Source: Chaetomium olivaceum (Eukaryota > Ascomycota > Sordariomycetes > Sordariales > Chaetomiaceae). Taken from it: a DNA stretch of 64,000 nt. The stretch's first letter is position 1, and each line of letters starts with the position of its first letter. Position numbers and translations under genes: made by a program. Under the pieces are notes generated by a model that was not told the DNA's origin, ran no database searches, and was given only the letters and a program-made list of their open reading frames with translations. The DNA is taken from NCBI GenBank assembly GCA_039881045.1, contig JAYWVB010000040.1, positions 124,001 to 188,000 of the forward strand, in the 5' to 3' direction. Positions 34,764-46,259 of this stretch are shown here, one piece after another.

Positions 34764-35918
34764 ATGGACCGCGCCAACAAACCCAAGACGCTTCCCAAGC
34801 TGTCGTCCACTCCGGGCCTACCGCCCCAGCCCACAGTTACCTTCTCAGACGATAACTCGCGCCTCCACGCCGAGCTTCCCACTGGCGAGAGCCTTGAAGT
34901 GCTCCTTTACGGCGCAACGGTCATCAGCTGGAAAGATGCCACTGGTGACGAGAAGCTGTGGTTGAGCGAGGCGGCCAAACTGGACGGCAGCCGGGCCGTG
35001 AGGGGTGGTATTCCTCTTGTTTTCCCGGTTAGTCCCTCTCCGCCTCTCTTCTCTCCCTTCCTCTCATGAAAGCAATTATGGTGTTGTGTCGTGTTGTGAC
35101 GTACCGCAGCTAACCAGGAGTCCCAAACAACAACAGGTCTTCGGCACAGCCCCGGACCACCCGCAGACCAAGGACCTACCGCAACACGGGTTCGCGCGCA
35201 CGTCGCGGTGGGAGTTCCTGGGCAAGTCGACGACCGAGTCCACGGTGGGCGTCAAGCTCGACTTCGGCCTGAGCTCGGCCGCCCCGGGGCTCGATCCCAA
35301 GGCCGCCGCTGCCTGGCCCTTCAAGTTCAACCTGATCTACAGCGTCACCCTCAACCGCGCGAGAGCCTGACCACCAGCATCGTCGCCACCAACGACGACG
35401 CCGCCGCCCCCTTTGACTGCCAGGTCTTGATGCACACCTACTTGCGTGTCAAGGTACGACCTCCTCCTCCTCCCCGTCCCCCCCTCACAAACTGGCCCCA
35501 ACTAACAACCCCCGCCCCCCTTCAGGACATCACCGCCGTAACCATCACGGGCCTGGCCAACGCTGCCTACACGGACAAAGTCGGCCCGGACGCGCCCGCC
35601 GCCAAGACCCAGCCCGCCGAGCCCGCCGAGCTGACCATCACCGGCGAGACCGACCGCGTGTACACGCCCACCGAGGAGGGCGGAGCGGTGACCGTCGCCG
35701 AGGCCGGCCAGCCCAAGTACCGCGTCACGCGCGACAACCTCAGCAACGTGGTGGTGTGGAACCCGTGGGCGGAGAAAGCCGCTGCCATGGCCGACTTTGC
35801 GCCCGATGACGGGTACCGCCAGATGCTGTGTGTGGAGCCCGGTGCCGTGGGCGGATGGCAGGCGGTGGAGGGCGGCGATGCGTTCGAGGGGGCGCAGACG
35901 ATTACGCTGGTGCAGTGA
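34764..35918 (+). CDS. Glucose-6-phosphate 1-epimerase, frameshifted in exon 2
   Basis: The enzyme interconverts alpha and beta anomers of glucose 6-phosphate (aldose-1-epimerase superfamily, YMR099C type). Exons are 34764-35027, 35137-35453 and 35526-35918. Motifs include GATVISWKDATG, KLWLSEAAKLDGSRAVRGGI, LPQHGFARTSRWEFLG with a catalytic-type His, VVWNPW, and GYRQMLCVEPGAVGGWQ with the catalytic-type Glu. Exon 2 is 317 bases where 315 keeps phase. The frame is lost at CGCGCG (35356-35361), where YSVTLNR should run straight into ESLTTSIVATNDD. Removing two bases restores the protein. This is either a CG-dinucleotide error or a recent null mutation; both flanks are fully conserved. Intact length would be about 322 residues. 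Confidence 0.87.
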
Positions 35919-36338
35919 CGGGGACGGGGACGGGGACGGGAATGGGGAGACGGAGGGGGGAACGGGCGGAGTTTGTTGTGAGGTGGGAAGTTGAGGTATG
36001 GTGAAGGGGTGGGGGGATATGATGTGGTGGCTATTTTATGCTATGTTATTTGCGTGTTGGGTGAGCTGGATAATGGCTTTGAGCAAAGCATCCTGCACTG
36101 GGGGAGAGAAACGGATAGACCAGGTTTCTTAGACCCAACAAATTAAACGCCTGAGATTTTGAGCTATATGGAACGTACATGTGTACGAGCTGGTTTTTTA
36201 TCTCCCTTCTAATTAATGAACGAAGAAAGTTCCGTCGTAAATTCCAAGCATCATCTCGCATCATCATATTCTTTTTGCTCTGACGTCGCCAACTCTCCCT
36301 CGACCTCAAAAGCCACGGCTCAGGCAGGCGTCCACAAC
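35919..36338. other. Convergent intergenic gap
   Basis: Between the 3' ends of the epimerase and DAHP synthase genes. Contains GGGGAC tandem copies just after 35918. No gene. Confidence 0.5.
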
Positions 36339-37804
36339 TCAAGCCGACTTCCCATTCCCGTTCCGCTCGGTGCGGTAGTGGTCGGCAATCAAGAAGGCCA
36401 GCTCAAGCGCCTGCTTCTCATTCAGGCGCGGGTCGCAGAAGCTGGTATAGTTGGTGGACAGGTCGTCCTCGCCCAAACCCTCGCTGCCGCCGAGGCACTC
36501 GGTCACGGGGTCGCCCGTGAGCTCGAGGTGGACGCCTCCCAGGTAGCTGCCCTGCTCCTTGTGGATGCGCAGGGTTTGCTGCAGCTCGCTGAAGATGTCG
36601 GTGAAGCGGCGCGTCTTGATGCCGCAGCTGACCGCCTGCGTGTTGCCGTGCATCGGGTCGCACTGCCACACCACCGTGCGCCGGTACTCGCTGTCCTCCA
36701 CCGCCCGGATGTGCGCGGGGAGCAGGCCCGACACCTTGTCCGCCCCGTACCGCGTGATCAGCGTGATCTTGCCGGGCTCTCGCGTCGGGTTGAGCGCCCG
36801 CAGCAGCGCGAGCAGGTCGGATGCCGGTGTGGTGGGCCCGACCTTGACGCCGAGAGGGTTGGCGACGCCCCGGAAGAACTCGACGTGCGCGTGGTCGATC
36901 TGCCGCGTGCGGTCGCCGATCCAGAGGAAGTGGGCTGATGTGTCATAGTACTCCTTCTTGCCCTCCGGGGAGCTGGGGTTGTCCAGCAGTCGGGTCAGCG
37001 GCTGCTCGTACTCGAGGAGCAGGCCCTCGTGGCTTGTGAACAGGTCGACCGTGTGGAACTTCTCGTTCTCGGCGCCGATGGTGTGCATGAAGCTGCGCAT
37101 GTCCTTGAGAAACTCGACTGCCTTCTCGTACTTGGCCTTGAGCTCCGGGTCGCGCACGTGGTTGAGGCCCCAGTCAAGGGGTTTGCTTAGATCGGCAATG
37201 CCAGACGAGATGGAAGCCCTGATGTAGTTGAGAGTGGCCGAAGAGTGGTGGTAGGCCCTAGTAGGGGGTTAGATAAGGGCGTCTTGCCATGTAACTGTGC
37301 GGGTTATACATACTGAACCAGCCTGTTGGGATCAAGCTCCCTCTCATCGACATGGTATCCGTTCAGGATGTCGCCCCGGAAAGAGGGTACCTGGCGACCA
37401 TCGACCGTCTCCACGGGGCTGGAGCGCGGCTTCGCATACTGCCCAGCCATACGACCAATGCGCACAACACGCTTGTTGGCACCCCAGAGGAGCACCAGAC
37501 TCATCTGCAGGAGCAACTTGATCTTGGACTCGATCGCATTCTGCTCGCAGTAGTCGAAGAGCTCGGCACAGTCACCACCCTGCAACAGGAAGGCCCTGCC
37601 TTGGGCAACATCGCGAAGGTGTGCCTTGAGCTGGTTGATCTCGCGCGGGTGGACGATGGGCGGCAGCCGGTTGAGTGATGCGACTGACTTGTTGAGGGCA
37701 GTCTTGTCGGGGTACTCGGGGCATTGCTTCATCGGCTTGGACCGCCACGAGTCGGGCGTCCACTCGGGCGTATGCCCATTGGTGTAGGGTGTCGTCTGAG
37801 TCAT
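36339..37804 (-). CDS. Class II 3-deoxy-7-phosphoheptulonate (DAHP) synthase
   Basis: It condenses phosphoenolpyruvate and erythrose 4-phosphate, the first step of the shikimate pathway to aromatic amino acids. Two exons, 37804-37314 and 37257-36339 (GTATGT donor), give 469 residues in phase. Class II (plant/microbial AroAII) motifs are clear: FLLQGGDCAELFDYCE with the metal-site Cys, VVRIGRMAGQYAKPRS, TSHEGLLLEYEQPLTR, AHFLWIGDRTRQID, ANPLGVKVGPTT, WQCDPMHGNTQ, and GGVHLELTGDPVTECLGG. Junction residues read RLVQAYHHSSATLNYIR, as in the family. No transit peptide is apparent. It is divergently arranged with the HYPK-like gene, with 545 bases between the starts. Confidence 0.95.
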
Positions 37805-38349
37805 TGGGTAAATCTTGGTTTATCTCGTAGTTATCGCTTGATCGCTATCAATGCGACTTGTGACAACCAAAAGAGAAACGTGGGGTGACGGGTGAGTTTA
37901 TCGCCTCAGGAGTCCAAGTCGAGCTAATATGATGACCCCAGCGGTTACACAGCTGACTTGAAGCCTCGTGTCTTCGGTGACTTTTTCCACCCGGGCTTAT
38001 CAATTTTGAGAAAGCGGCGGCCAGATTCCGAAAGCTTTCATTGACTGTGAGTCAAGGATGAGAAACACTCCCATCCCCTTAAAGGTGGGATGAAAGAAGC
38101 TCGAACAAGCATTGGCCAATGAAAATGCTTCCCGCTTAGAAGGCGCCGACCAACGAACAGAGCAGATGAGCGCCCCAAAGTAAGTTACCCCTCCCCCGCC
38201 TTAGGCTTGGCTTGGCTGTACAGCTGATTTTTGATGTGGTCAGCCCAGGTAAAACCGGGGACCCACATCCGACCCCGAAAGGCACAGCTCACACATTCTT
38301 ACACTCCTACAGGCCCCTCCTACGGCTACCTCCGACAGCTTGCACAACC
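37805..38349. other. Bidirectional promoter region
   Basis: About 545 bases between the divergent DAHP synthase and HYPK-like genes. A small upstream exon is possible: ATG at 38167, donor GTAAGT at 38181, acceptor at about 38311. It would add a few in-frame residues to the HYPK-like protein. Confidence 0.4.
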
Positions 38350-38781
38350 ATGGCCGAAGACAGACAACCTGCCGACATTGTCGAGGGCGCCACCTCGGGT
38401 GATGTGGAGGATGAGGTCCAGCCCACCGCCAAGTCGGCCGAGGACCGTAAGGCCGCAGCAGCCCTCTCCAAACTCGACGCCCGCGGAGACGACGAGGGCG
38501 CCTCCCGCGAGGTCGACCAGGAGGCCGTTAATAATGCTATGAGTTCGCTGGGCGGTGCCGCCGCTAAGAAGGAAGTCAAGGCTGTCAAGGTGGATGCGGC
38601 CGATGTCAAGTTGCTGGTCAGTTCCGTTCCTACTTTTCCCTCCAGCCATGGCATCCTAACGCTAAGCCCGGACCAGGTCGATGAACTCGAGCTACCCAAG
38701 CCCAAGGCTACCGAGCTTCTCAAATCGCACGACGGCGATGCGGTGAAGGCCCTGAAGGCCTACCTCCAACCAAACTTCTAG
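38350..38781 (+). CDS. HYPK-like protein, NatA N-terminal acetyltransferase partner
   Basis: HYPK proteins bind the NatA complex at the ribosome and carry a C-terminal UBA-like (NAC-type) domain. Exons 38350-38616 and 38677-38781 give 123 residues. The N-terminal part is acidic and Ala-rich, with helical AEDRKAAAALSKLDARGDD and NNAMSSLGGAAAKKE. The UBA-like domain spans residues 82-123, with VDAADVKLLVDELELPKPKA and LLKSHDGDAVKALKAYL. The 60-base intron (GTCAGT, CTAAC, CAG) falls inside this domain, has a length divisible by three and contains no in-frame stop, so a retained form would be 143 residues. The family domain only aligns without the insert, so splicing is the expected form. Confidence 0.82.
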   Translation: MAEDRQPADIVEGATSGDVEDEVQPTAKSAEDRKAAAALSKLDARGDDEGASREVDQEAVNNAMSSLGGAAAKKEVKAVKVDAADVKLLVSSVPTFPSSHGILTLSPDQVDELELPKPKATELLKSHDGDAVKALKAYLQPNF

Positions 38782-39473
38782 ACGATGCCACGGGAATCTG
38801 CTTGAACGAGGCGCCAATATCAACTTGCATGGCTGCGCCGCTGCGTTGCGAAACTAAAAAGCGTACAGTCAGCGGCCGGAGGATGCTGTCCTCCGACGCA
38901 GCTGTCAGCTTCCCTGTCTGACATGACTTTGCTTTCTAATGGTGAGCCACGAACCAAGTTGATGCAACGACCTTTCGATATTCGGGGATAGATCGCGCCT
39001 CCCAGACCTGTCATTTTGACATGTGTCGTTGTTCTCACACAGAGAGAAAAGGAACTCTGCGGCCACTACCTGCCGCTCAGTGTGGATATTGGGTGAAGGA
39101 AATTGCAGTGTGCTCCCATAATATGGACAAGAAAAGTCCTCGAATAGATGGCAAATGACAAGCATACAACGGCGTTGTTGGTATTGGGTATAACCTCCAG
39201 GCCATCCTCTCACCGCTAATTACATTCCCCGATGTTGATGCTCGAAATATTGGGCGTGCTGGCGTAATGACAACCATAGTCAGAGACAAAGAGCAAAAGG
39301 ATTGTGAGAGACAAGTAAATGATATTCGAGAGGTATATAACAAGCCTGATAAAACAAAGGAGCTATCGCTGGGACAATCCAAACCTCCAGACTTTCTCGC
39401 TCCCCAACGCCCCAAACTCCCAAAACAAAAGAAAAGATGCAACGCAAGAAACCGCCCGCTTTCACAATTCCCC
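38782..39473. other. Convergent intergenic gap
   Basis: Between the 3' ends of the HYPK-like and Cu+-ATPase genes. Short frames only. Confidence 0.4.
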
Positions 39474-42400
39474 TCAAACCGTCTGATCGCGATCGAGCGT
39501 CGCAAGCGGGACGTAGCCCTCGCCCTTGTTCCTGCGCTCGCCGAACAACCCGCCCACAGCCTCCCGCACGCTCCCCAACAGTCCCCAACCCCTGCCCTTC
39601 CTCACCACACCGCCCTTCATATCCGCCTCGACCTCCTCCATCCAGCGCGGCCGCTTCCACAGCTTCAGAAACAGACTGCTCGTCACCACACTCACGCTGC
39701 TCGCCGCCATGGCCGCCCCCGCCATCATGGGGTGCATGTGGAAGCCGAGGGGCAGGAACAGGCCCATGGCAAAAGGCAGGCCGACAGCGTTGTACAGACA
39801 CGCCCACAGCAAATTCATCTTGATGCGGCGGAAGATGGTCCGCGCCAGGCTGAGCGCCACAGGGATATCCAGCAGGTCATTCGGCCGCATCAGCACGACA
39901 TCCGCAGCCTCCATAGCCACGTCGGTGCCCGAGCTCATGGCGATGCCGACGTCAGCCGTAGCCAGCGGGGGGAGTCGTTGATGCCGTCGCCGACCATGGC
40001 GACGACGGCGCCGGCCTCTTGCAGCTCGCGGATGATGGCCTGTTTTCTGGTCCGGGGACACGCCCGCGTGCACGTCGTCGGCGGGGATGCCGACGGCGGC
40101 GGCTACCGCGAGGGCGGTGCCGCGCTGGTCGCCGGTGACCATGGCGGTGCGGACGCCCATGTGGTGGAGGACGGCGATGGCGGCGGCCGCGCCGTCCTTG
40201 ATAGTGTCGGAGAGGCAGAGGTGGCCCGCGAAGGCGCCGTCGATGGCGATGAAGATGTTGGTGGTGCCGGCGCTGGACTTGGTCGAGCGGGATGCGTTGG
40301 CCTGCTCCGAGGCTTCGATCGAGGTGCGGGGGACGGTGACCTTGTTCTGCTCAAGGAACAGGACGTTGCCGATCAAGACCTTGTAGCGGGTGCGGTCGTT
40401 GGAAGACGCCGGCTCGACGTAAGCGCTGATGCCCTTACCAACAGCCGCCGCGAAGTCGCCGATGCTACCTTCGATCGTTGCGTCGGGCCCAAGACCGAGC
40501 TCCGTCCTTGCCTCGCGGAGCACGGCTTTGCCGATAGGGTGCTCACTGCCCATCTCGGCGAGGCCAACGATGGTCCACCAGAGTCGCTTACGCCAGTCGG
40601 TGTCGATCCATGGGGAGACGATGTTGGCCTTGGCCACGCTCATTTTGCCGTACGTAATGGTGCCCGTCTTGTCAAGCACAACTTGGGTGATCTTGGTGGT
40701 GGTCTCCAGGGCCGCGCCACCCTTGAAGAGGATACCGTTCTCCGCGCCTATTCCGGTGCCAACCATAACGGCGGTTGGGGTCGCGAGGCCGAGCGCGCAG
40801 GGGCATGCAAAGACGATGACCGAAATGCAGAGCTTGACACAGACCATGATCTTGCCGCCGCTCGCATCCTCCAGGAAGATCTGGGGTGGGTGTGCCAAAA
40901 CATGACTCAAAACCATCCACACAAGGAAAGTCAGTAGTCCCAAAAACAGAATAATGGGGACGAAGATGCCGGCAATAATATCGGCCAGTCGCTGGATCGG
41001 GGCCCGGCTCGTCTGGGCGTCCTGCACAAGCTTGACGATCTGGCTCAGCTGCGTATCGCGACCGGCTCGGGTGACACGGAAGTCGACCCTGCCATGACCG
41101 TTGACGGTTCCGCCGATCAAGAAGCTTTCCTTCGTTTTCTGAACTGGCATGGCTTCACCGGTGACCATACTCTCGTCCACGTAAGTCTCTCCGCGAACGA
41201 GAACACCGTCTGCAGGGATCTTGTCACCGGGTCGAAGGATAACGATGTCTCCAACCTGGATAAGCTCCGTGGGGATCACCTTCTCCTCCGCCGCGTTGCC
41301 GTCGAGAGCTTGTTTCGGGTCCTCGGATTTAACATCTTCATTCCACCCTTCAGCAGCCTTCTCAGCGGCGATGGGATCGGCGTAGATAGTCGCCATTGAC
41401 GGCGCCAGGGACATTAGTCGCGAGAGCGCCTTCGACGTCTGCCCCTTCGCGCGGTTCTCCAGGAAGCGGCCAAGGGTGATAAAGCTGATGAGCATAGTGC
41501 TCGTGTCGAAGATGGTGCTCGGCCTCGTGTGAGGCGGGAAGAAGATAGAGACAAGCATAGCCATGACGCTGAAGAAGAAGGCGCAGGAGGTGCCGAGAAC
41601 CACTAAAACATCACTCGTTGGGGAGCCATGCTTGAGAGACTTCCATCCAGAGACGTAGAAGCGCTTTCCAATGCCAAACTGCACGGGTATTGTGAGAACC
41701 AGGCAAACAATATCGCCAAGGTATAAGCCAGGAAGAATTTCGATCGAGCCAAAATCCAAAGCCGGGATACACATGGGAATGATCATGCTGATGACGAGAA
41801 CGGGGACGGCGAACGCGACGGATATTTGGAACGCCCGCCGCCACTCGGTGATTTCCCGAGTCTTCGCTAGAGACTCGAGCTGGGCGCTGTTGTCATCATT
41901 GTCCGCAACTAGAGCGTTGTAGCCCGCGCTCTCAATGGTTTCGACGACAGTCCGCAAGCCTGTCACGTTGGGCAGGTGGGTGACGGTAAGGCGGGATGTG
42001 CTGAGCGCAAGCCTTGCGCTGTTGACGCCTGGAAGTGCAGTTAGGCTCTCTTCGAGGGCCTTGGCCGCGGCCGCGTCTAGATTGCCATAAATCTTGAGCT
42101 GCGCCGTCGACGTGCCACTCATCTGATCCTGTGAATCGAAGACCGTAGAAAGAATCTTGGCATCGAAACCCCGGTCTTCAATGATCTCGGCAATCTTGTC
42201 GGCCGGCAGCTTCGCGGGGTCATGTGTAATAACGGCCCTTTCCGCGAGCAAGCTGATGTTGAAACGTAGGAGTCCATCGAGGTCTTTAAACCCTTGTTCG
42301 ACGGCCGAGGTGCACGCTCCACATGTCATCCCTTCGATCGCCACGGTCGTGGTGGCTGTCGACGCACTCTTCATGCCCCCCTCCGGCGCCGCCTTGTCCT

Positions 42401-42964
42401 CTGTCGCCTTCTCATTGCTTTCGATAAGCTCGGCGTCGAACCCCCTATCCTCGATGATCTCGCAGATGGCCTCGGCGGTTAGAAGTGCCGGGTCGTGTTC
42501 GATGACAGCCCGTTCCGAGAGCAACGATATGCTGAAATTCTTGACACCCGAATTGTCCTTAAACCCACCTTCTACCGCCGAGGTGCATGCGCCGCAGGTC
42601 ATGCCTTTGATTGACACCGTCGTGACCATTAGGACCGGACCGTTATCGGTGGGGAACCCGCCGAATGAGGCGCGAGGGGCAATCGGTGAAGGTAGGTCTG
42701 TCGACAAAACTTCGGCGTCAAACCCGCGGTCCTCGATAATCTCTTGTATGCGCTCGGCGGATATCCGTTGGGGTCGTGCATCACTACCGCGCGCTCCATT
42801 ACCAGGCTGACCGAGACACTGCCAACACCATCGACACCTTTGAAGCCTGCTTCAACTGCCGATGTACATGCGCCGCAACTGTAGAGCATTAGTTAGAGGT
42901 CAATTAAAGTGTACGCGACAGTAACTCACGTCATCCCCTCCACCTTGAGTGTCGTGGTCGCCAT
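39474..42964 (-). CDS. Copper-transporting P1B-type ATPase, with frame breaks
   Basis: The enzyme pumps Cu+ into the Golgi lumen (CCC2/ATP7 type). Exon 1 is 42964-42930, and a 51-base intron splits the first metal site (GMT-CGAC). Three heavy-metal-associated domains each carry CGAC. The first loses frame at a G4 run (42770-42773) and resumes near the ATG at 42707. The long frame then runs to 39474: eight likely membrane segments, VTGEAMP (actuator), FACPCALGLATP (Cu path), VVLDKTGTITYG (phosphorylated Asp) and SEHPIG. Between about 39968 and 40046 the frame is displaced: QKTGHHPRAARG and the following Arg-rich stretch replace a coding sequence that, one base off, reads QAIIRELQEAGAVVAMVGDG and IND. 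An extra A (40043-40046) and a lost or gained base in a G6 run (39968-39973) compensate. The hinge motif GDGxND is therefore missing as assembled. Confidence 0.9.
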
Positions 42965-44934
42965 ATGCGCGGGTGGCGCTGCGAGCGACACTTGAATGTT
43001 GGCGGGCGCCATCTTTCAACACCCCTGAGTTTCCCGAGCTCCTTTTTGTTCCCTTTCTCAACACCCAAAATCGGGTAACCGGTAGCAGCCCAGAAGCGCG
43101 GGATGCACCGGTGGGTCTTAGACACTCGAGATCGCTCGATCGGCCGGAAAGTTGTCGCTATAACATCTGGATGAGCGTTGGAGTTGTCGCGAGTCGCGGG
43201 CCGGAGTTTTTGCAAGAAATGGAAAGTAGACAAGCCAACTTCCAGCGATGGCGCTCTCCTTTGTACAATAAAAAAACGACGGGAAAAAGGACAGAAGCCA
43301 GATAGTGAGTATTTGATGAAGCAGCTTGGCCTGCGGCAGCGACGGAACCGAGCCGAGTTTGTCAGCCCGTTCCGGCTTAGGTCGCTTCCAAGAAACCCCC
43401 CTGTTGCGGGCGGGCTGCGAAGTACAGTATGTGTTACTGTGAGACCAGAACTGCCGGACCTTGAAACCAGGACTCATACATGCAGTTCGAGAGTTGTCCA
43501 TACAAGAAGTATGAGACTTTGAACTAAATACCGATTCTTGAGATGTATCTCCTTCCAGCCTTAATAACACGTTTATCAGAGGGAGACATTTCAGACGACG
43601 ACAAGGAATCAGGAATCGCCCGCATCGAAACAAAGAACCGGAGTTCCTCCGTCTTAGGTTTGTCATTCTCCAGCTGATAGCGCGCTGCCCGGATCCTTCA
43701 GGAGCTCCCGGTCTGCGCCTGGTGCTCCGGTTACTCTGCGAAATAAGCAAAGCCTTGCTTTGCGTCATTCCCATAATTTCCGGCTTTTCGGAATCGTGGG
43801 CAGGAAGCATCCGGTGACTTCGTGTTGAGATGAGTGTCGGGTTGCGCTCAGGCTCTTGCGACTGCGCTCGCCCACGGCCACTGCCGAAGGGGCAATTCTC
43901 GGGACAATCTATTTTCGGGGCGCGAATGGTCACACGGCAGACACGGTTCATGGGCAATGACAATCCAATAGTCTCTTCAATCGCATCCTGTCCTGTCCTA
44001 GCCAGTTGACATCCCGCGGGAATATTGTCACACCTGCAGACGGGAGGATGGCGCCATCGAAACCATCGAAAAGTCGCACTGTGAGCTCGCGCCAGAAGCG
44101 TGGCGGGCGGGTTTTCTCAAGTTTCGCCAAGGTACCACGCTAGGATAACAGAGGCAAAGCGGACGGTCAGGCCCGAGCAGGAGGTTCGAGAAAGGAGGCC
44201 GGACCTTGCTCTGCTCGCTTGGCGGCCAGGCGGGTCCGGGGTCGGCGTCAAACAGATATGAAGCAACCTTCTCGCGGAACTCGAAACACCGGACGAAGCG
44301 TAGCCTATCGCGGGGTTGGAGGGGTCAGGAAACTTGACTGCGATCGTCCTATGGTTTTTCGCATACTGTGCCGAACTTGGCGCTGCCGATCAGGAACATC
44401 CCGCGATCGGCACGTGCTGGGTGCTGGCAAAAAACCGATACACCCAGTCCACAGAGCTTTCTCGATGTGATATTTTCTCGGTCAAGTCGAACCCGAAGTT
44501 AACAAAACGAAGTGAAACAAAATTTCCGACTTCTCATTTTATTTCTTTCAAAGTATTATTTTTATCGGGGTTTTTTGGGCAGTTTGTACAGATTACACAG
44601 CTTGTTCGGAGTTGTTGCGTTTGTGAAGGGGACTTGTAGGTGGGTCCACTGAAAGTCGGTTTTTGGCACATCAGGTATTTTGGTCGGAAGGAGGCGGTTG
44701 AGCGCTGGGGTCATGTCCCCACCGGGCGTCCATGGAAGCACAGTGTTGAGCGTTCAGCCTTACCTCCAGGGCCCCAAGCTTCCAGCACCTATCAGCCCCA
44801 CCAGCGAGGCTGCAGCCTAGAGAACCTGCCCGATCCACGACCCGACATCAAAAACGGTTGTTGACTTCGGCAAACTCAATATCCTGCTTCAACGGGAGCT
44901 TAGGGCGGTAATAGACGAGGCCATACCAATCAAG
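42965..44934. other. Long divergent intergenic region
   Basis: Almost 2 kb between the Cu+-ATPase and CSN7 starts. A 281-residue minus-strand frame at 43118-43963 has no domain and unconvincing composition. Nothing else recognised. Confidence 0.4.
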
Positions 44935-45784
44935 ATGGAGCAGACCAAAGCTCTTAATGCTCTCGAGGTATGTCATCATTCCCATCTTCCCCGCCTTTCA
45001 AGCAAGGCAATAGTCGCAAAGCTTCAACCGCAAAGCTTCAACCGCAAAGCTTCAACCGCTGAGCTTCAACCGCTCATCTTTCAACAAGAGACCATCCAGC
45101 TGATAATCACATTAGCCCTTTTTGGCTCTCAGCAAATCGGCCACGTCCCCACGGGCTGCCGCCGACCTAGTCGTGCGCAACGTCAGCGCCGAACACCTTC
45201 ATCTTCACCGAGCTGCTCCAGACCCCTCAACTTCAAGCTCTCAGCTCATCTGAGGAGTTCGCGCCGTACTTGACTGTTCTGCAAATCTTCAGCCATGACA
45301 CCTACGCCACATACACCTCTACCGCCGGCCTTCCGGAGCTCAACGATGCCCAGCGCCTGAAGCTCCGTCAGCTCTCCCTCCTAACTCTCGCCAAGAAAGA
45401 CAGCAATAGCAGCAATCCGGGCTCCCCAGCGCTGGACTACGCCTCACTCCAGACGGCCCTCGACCTCCCCAGCCGTCAGGCCCTCGAAGAGCTCGTAATC
45501 AGCGCCATCTACGCCGGCCTCATCAAGGGCCAGCTCAACCCGAAGGCGTCCCACGTGCAGATCAACAGCGTCTCCCCACTGCGCGACGTTGCCCCCACGG
45601 CGATCAGCGGCCTACTCTCGAGCCTGCAAGCCTGGGCCGGACGGTGTGAAGCGACACTAGAATCCCTGTCCTGTCAGATGACGCAACTCCGAGCCGACGC
45701 CGACCGGCGCGCGGCGCGCACAGCCGCCCGCACGCGCGACATGGAGATGCTCGTCGAGAAGGAAAAGGGTGGGCAAGCCCCTCG

Positions 45785-45825
<41 letters not shown>

Positions 45826-46259
45826 TATCAATACCCTCCCCTACTACCGCCGCCAACGCCTCCTCCCTCCGCAGCAAGAGCACCCGCAACAACCTTCATA
45901 ACCCCCATATCCACAACGCCGGTCCATCCCTACAGCGGGACAGCAGCGGCGGTGGCGGGGGCGGCGGCAGCAGCAGCAACAGAAACAATTCCAATACCAC
46001 CACCACAACCACCACCACCACGAACAGCGAGATATGAACAACGTGCTGACGGTTGGCGGCGGCAGCAGGTTCCACACTCCCGGCGTCTCTGAGCCAACCA
46101 CAGGCCCAGCCGACAACGGGGGCACGGCGCGGCTTCAAGTAAGGGCGGCAAAAAAGCGCGGCAGCGAGCAGATGGATGGTGATGGGGAATGGGGACAGCA
46201 TGGATGAAGATGGCATGGGCGCAAGTGACGAGGACGACGGGAGCGGGATGGGCGAGTAA
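44935..46259 (+). CDS. csnG: COP9 signalosome subunit 7 (PCI domain), frameshifted
   Basis: CSN7 belongs to the complex that removes NEDD8 from cullins. Exon 1 is 44935-44967 (MEQTKALNALE). The intron is 44968-45115 with GTATGT and TTAG. Exon 2 opens with FLALSKSATSPRAAADLVVR and then loses two bases in a GCGC run (45174-45178); the next frame continues TSAPNTFIFTELLQTPQLQ and LQIFSHDTYATYTS. The PCI/winged-helix part includes LTLAKK, ALEELVISAIYAGLIKGQLN and QINSVSPLRDVAP, then a coiled coil ending EMLVEKEK. After a CAT repeat the frame is again uncertain. A coherent tail reads EQRDMNNVLTVGGGSRFHTP, then basic AAKKRGSEQMDG, and in another frame an acidic end stopping at 46259. The long frame itself stops at 46037. 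Confidence 0.8.
45015..45070 (+). repeat. 14-base tandem repeat, four copies, in CSN7 intron 1
   Basis: Unit CGCAAAGCTTCAAC three times exactly, and a fourth copy with two changes (CGCTGAGCTTCAAC). It lies entirely within the intron. Confidence 0.85.
45786..45824 (+). repeat. (CAT)13 microsatellite in CSN7
   Basis: Thirteen perfect CAT units, read as a poly-His run in the CSN7 frame. Length is prone to error and to natural variation. Confidence 0.85.

Noticed and set aside
43118..43963. 281-residue minus-strand frame upstream of the Cu+-ATPase
   Set aside because: Lies in a promoter gap, ordinary random-frame composition, no domain or conserved motif seen.
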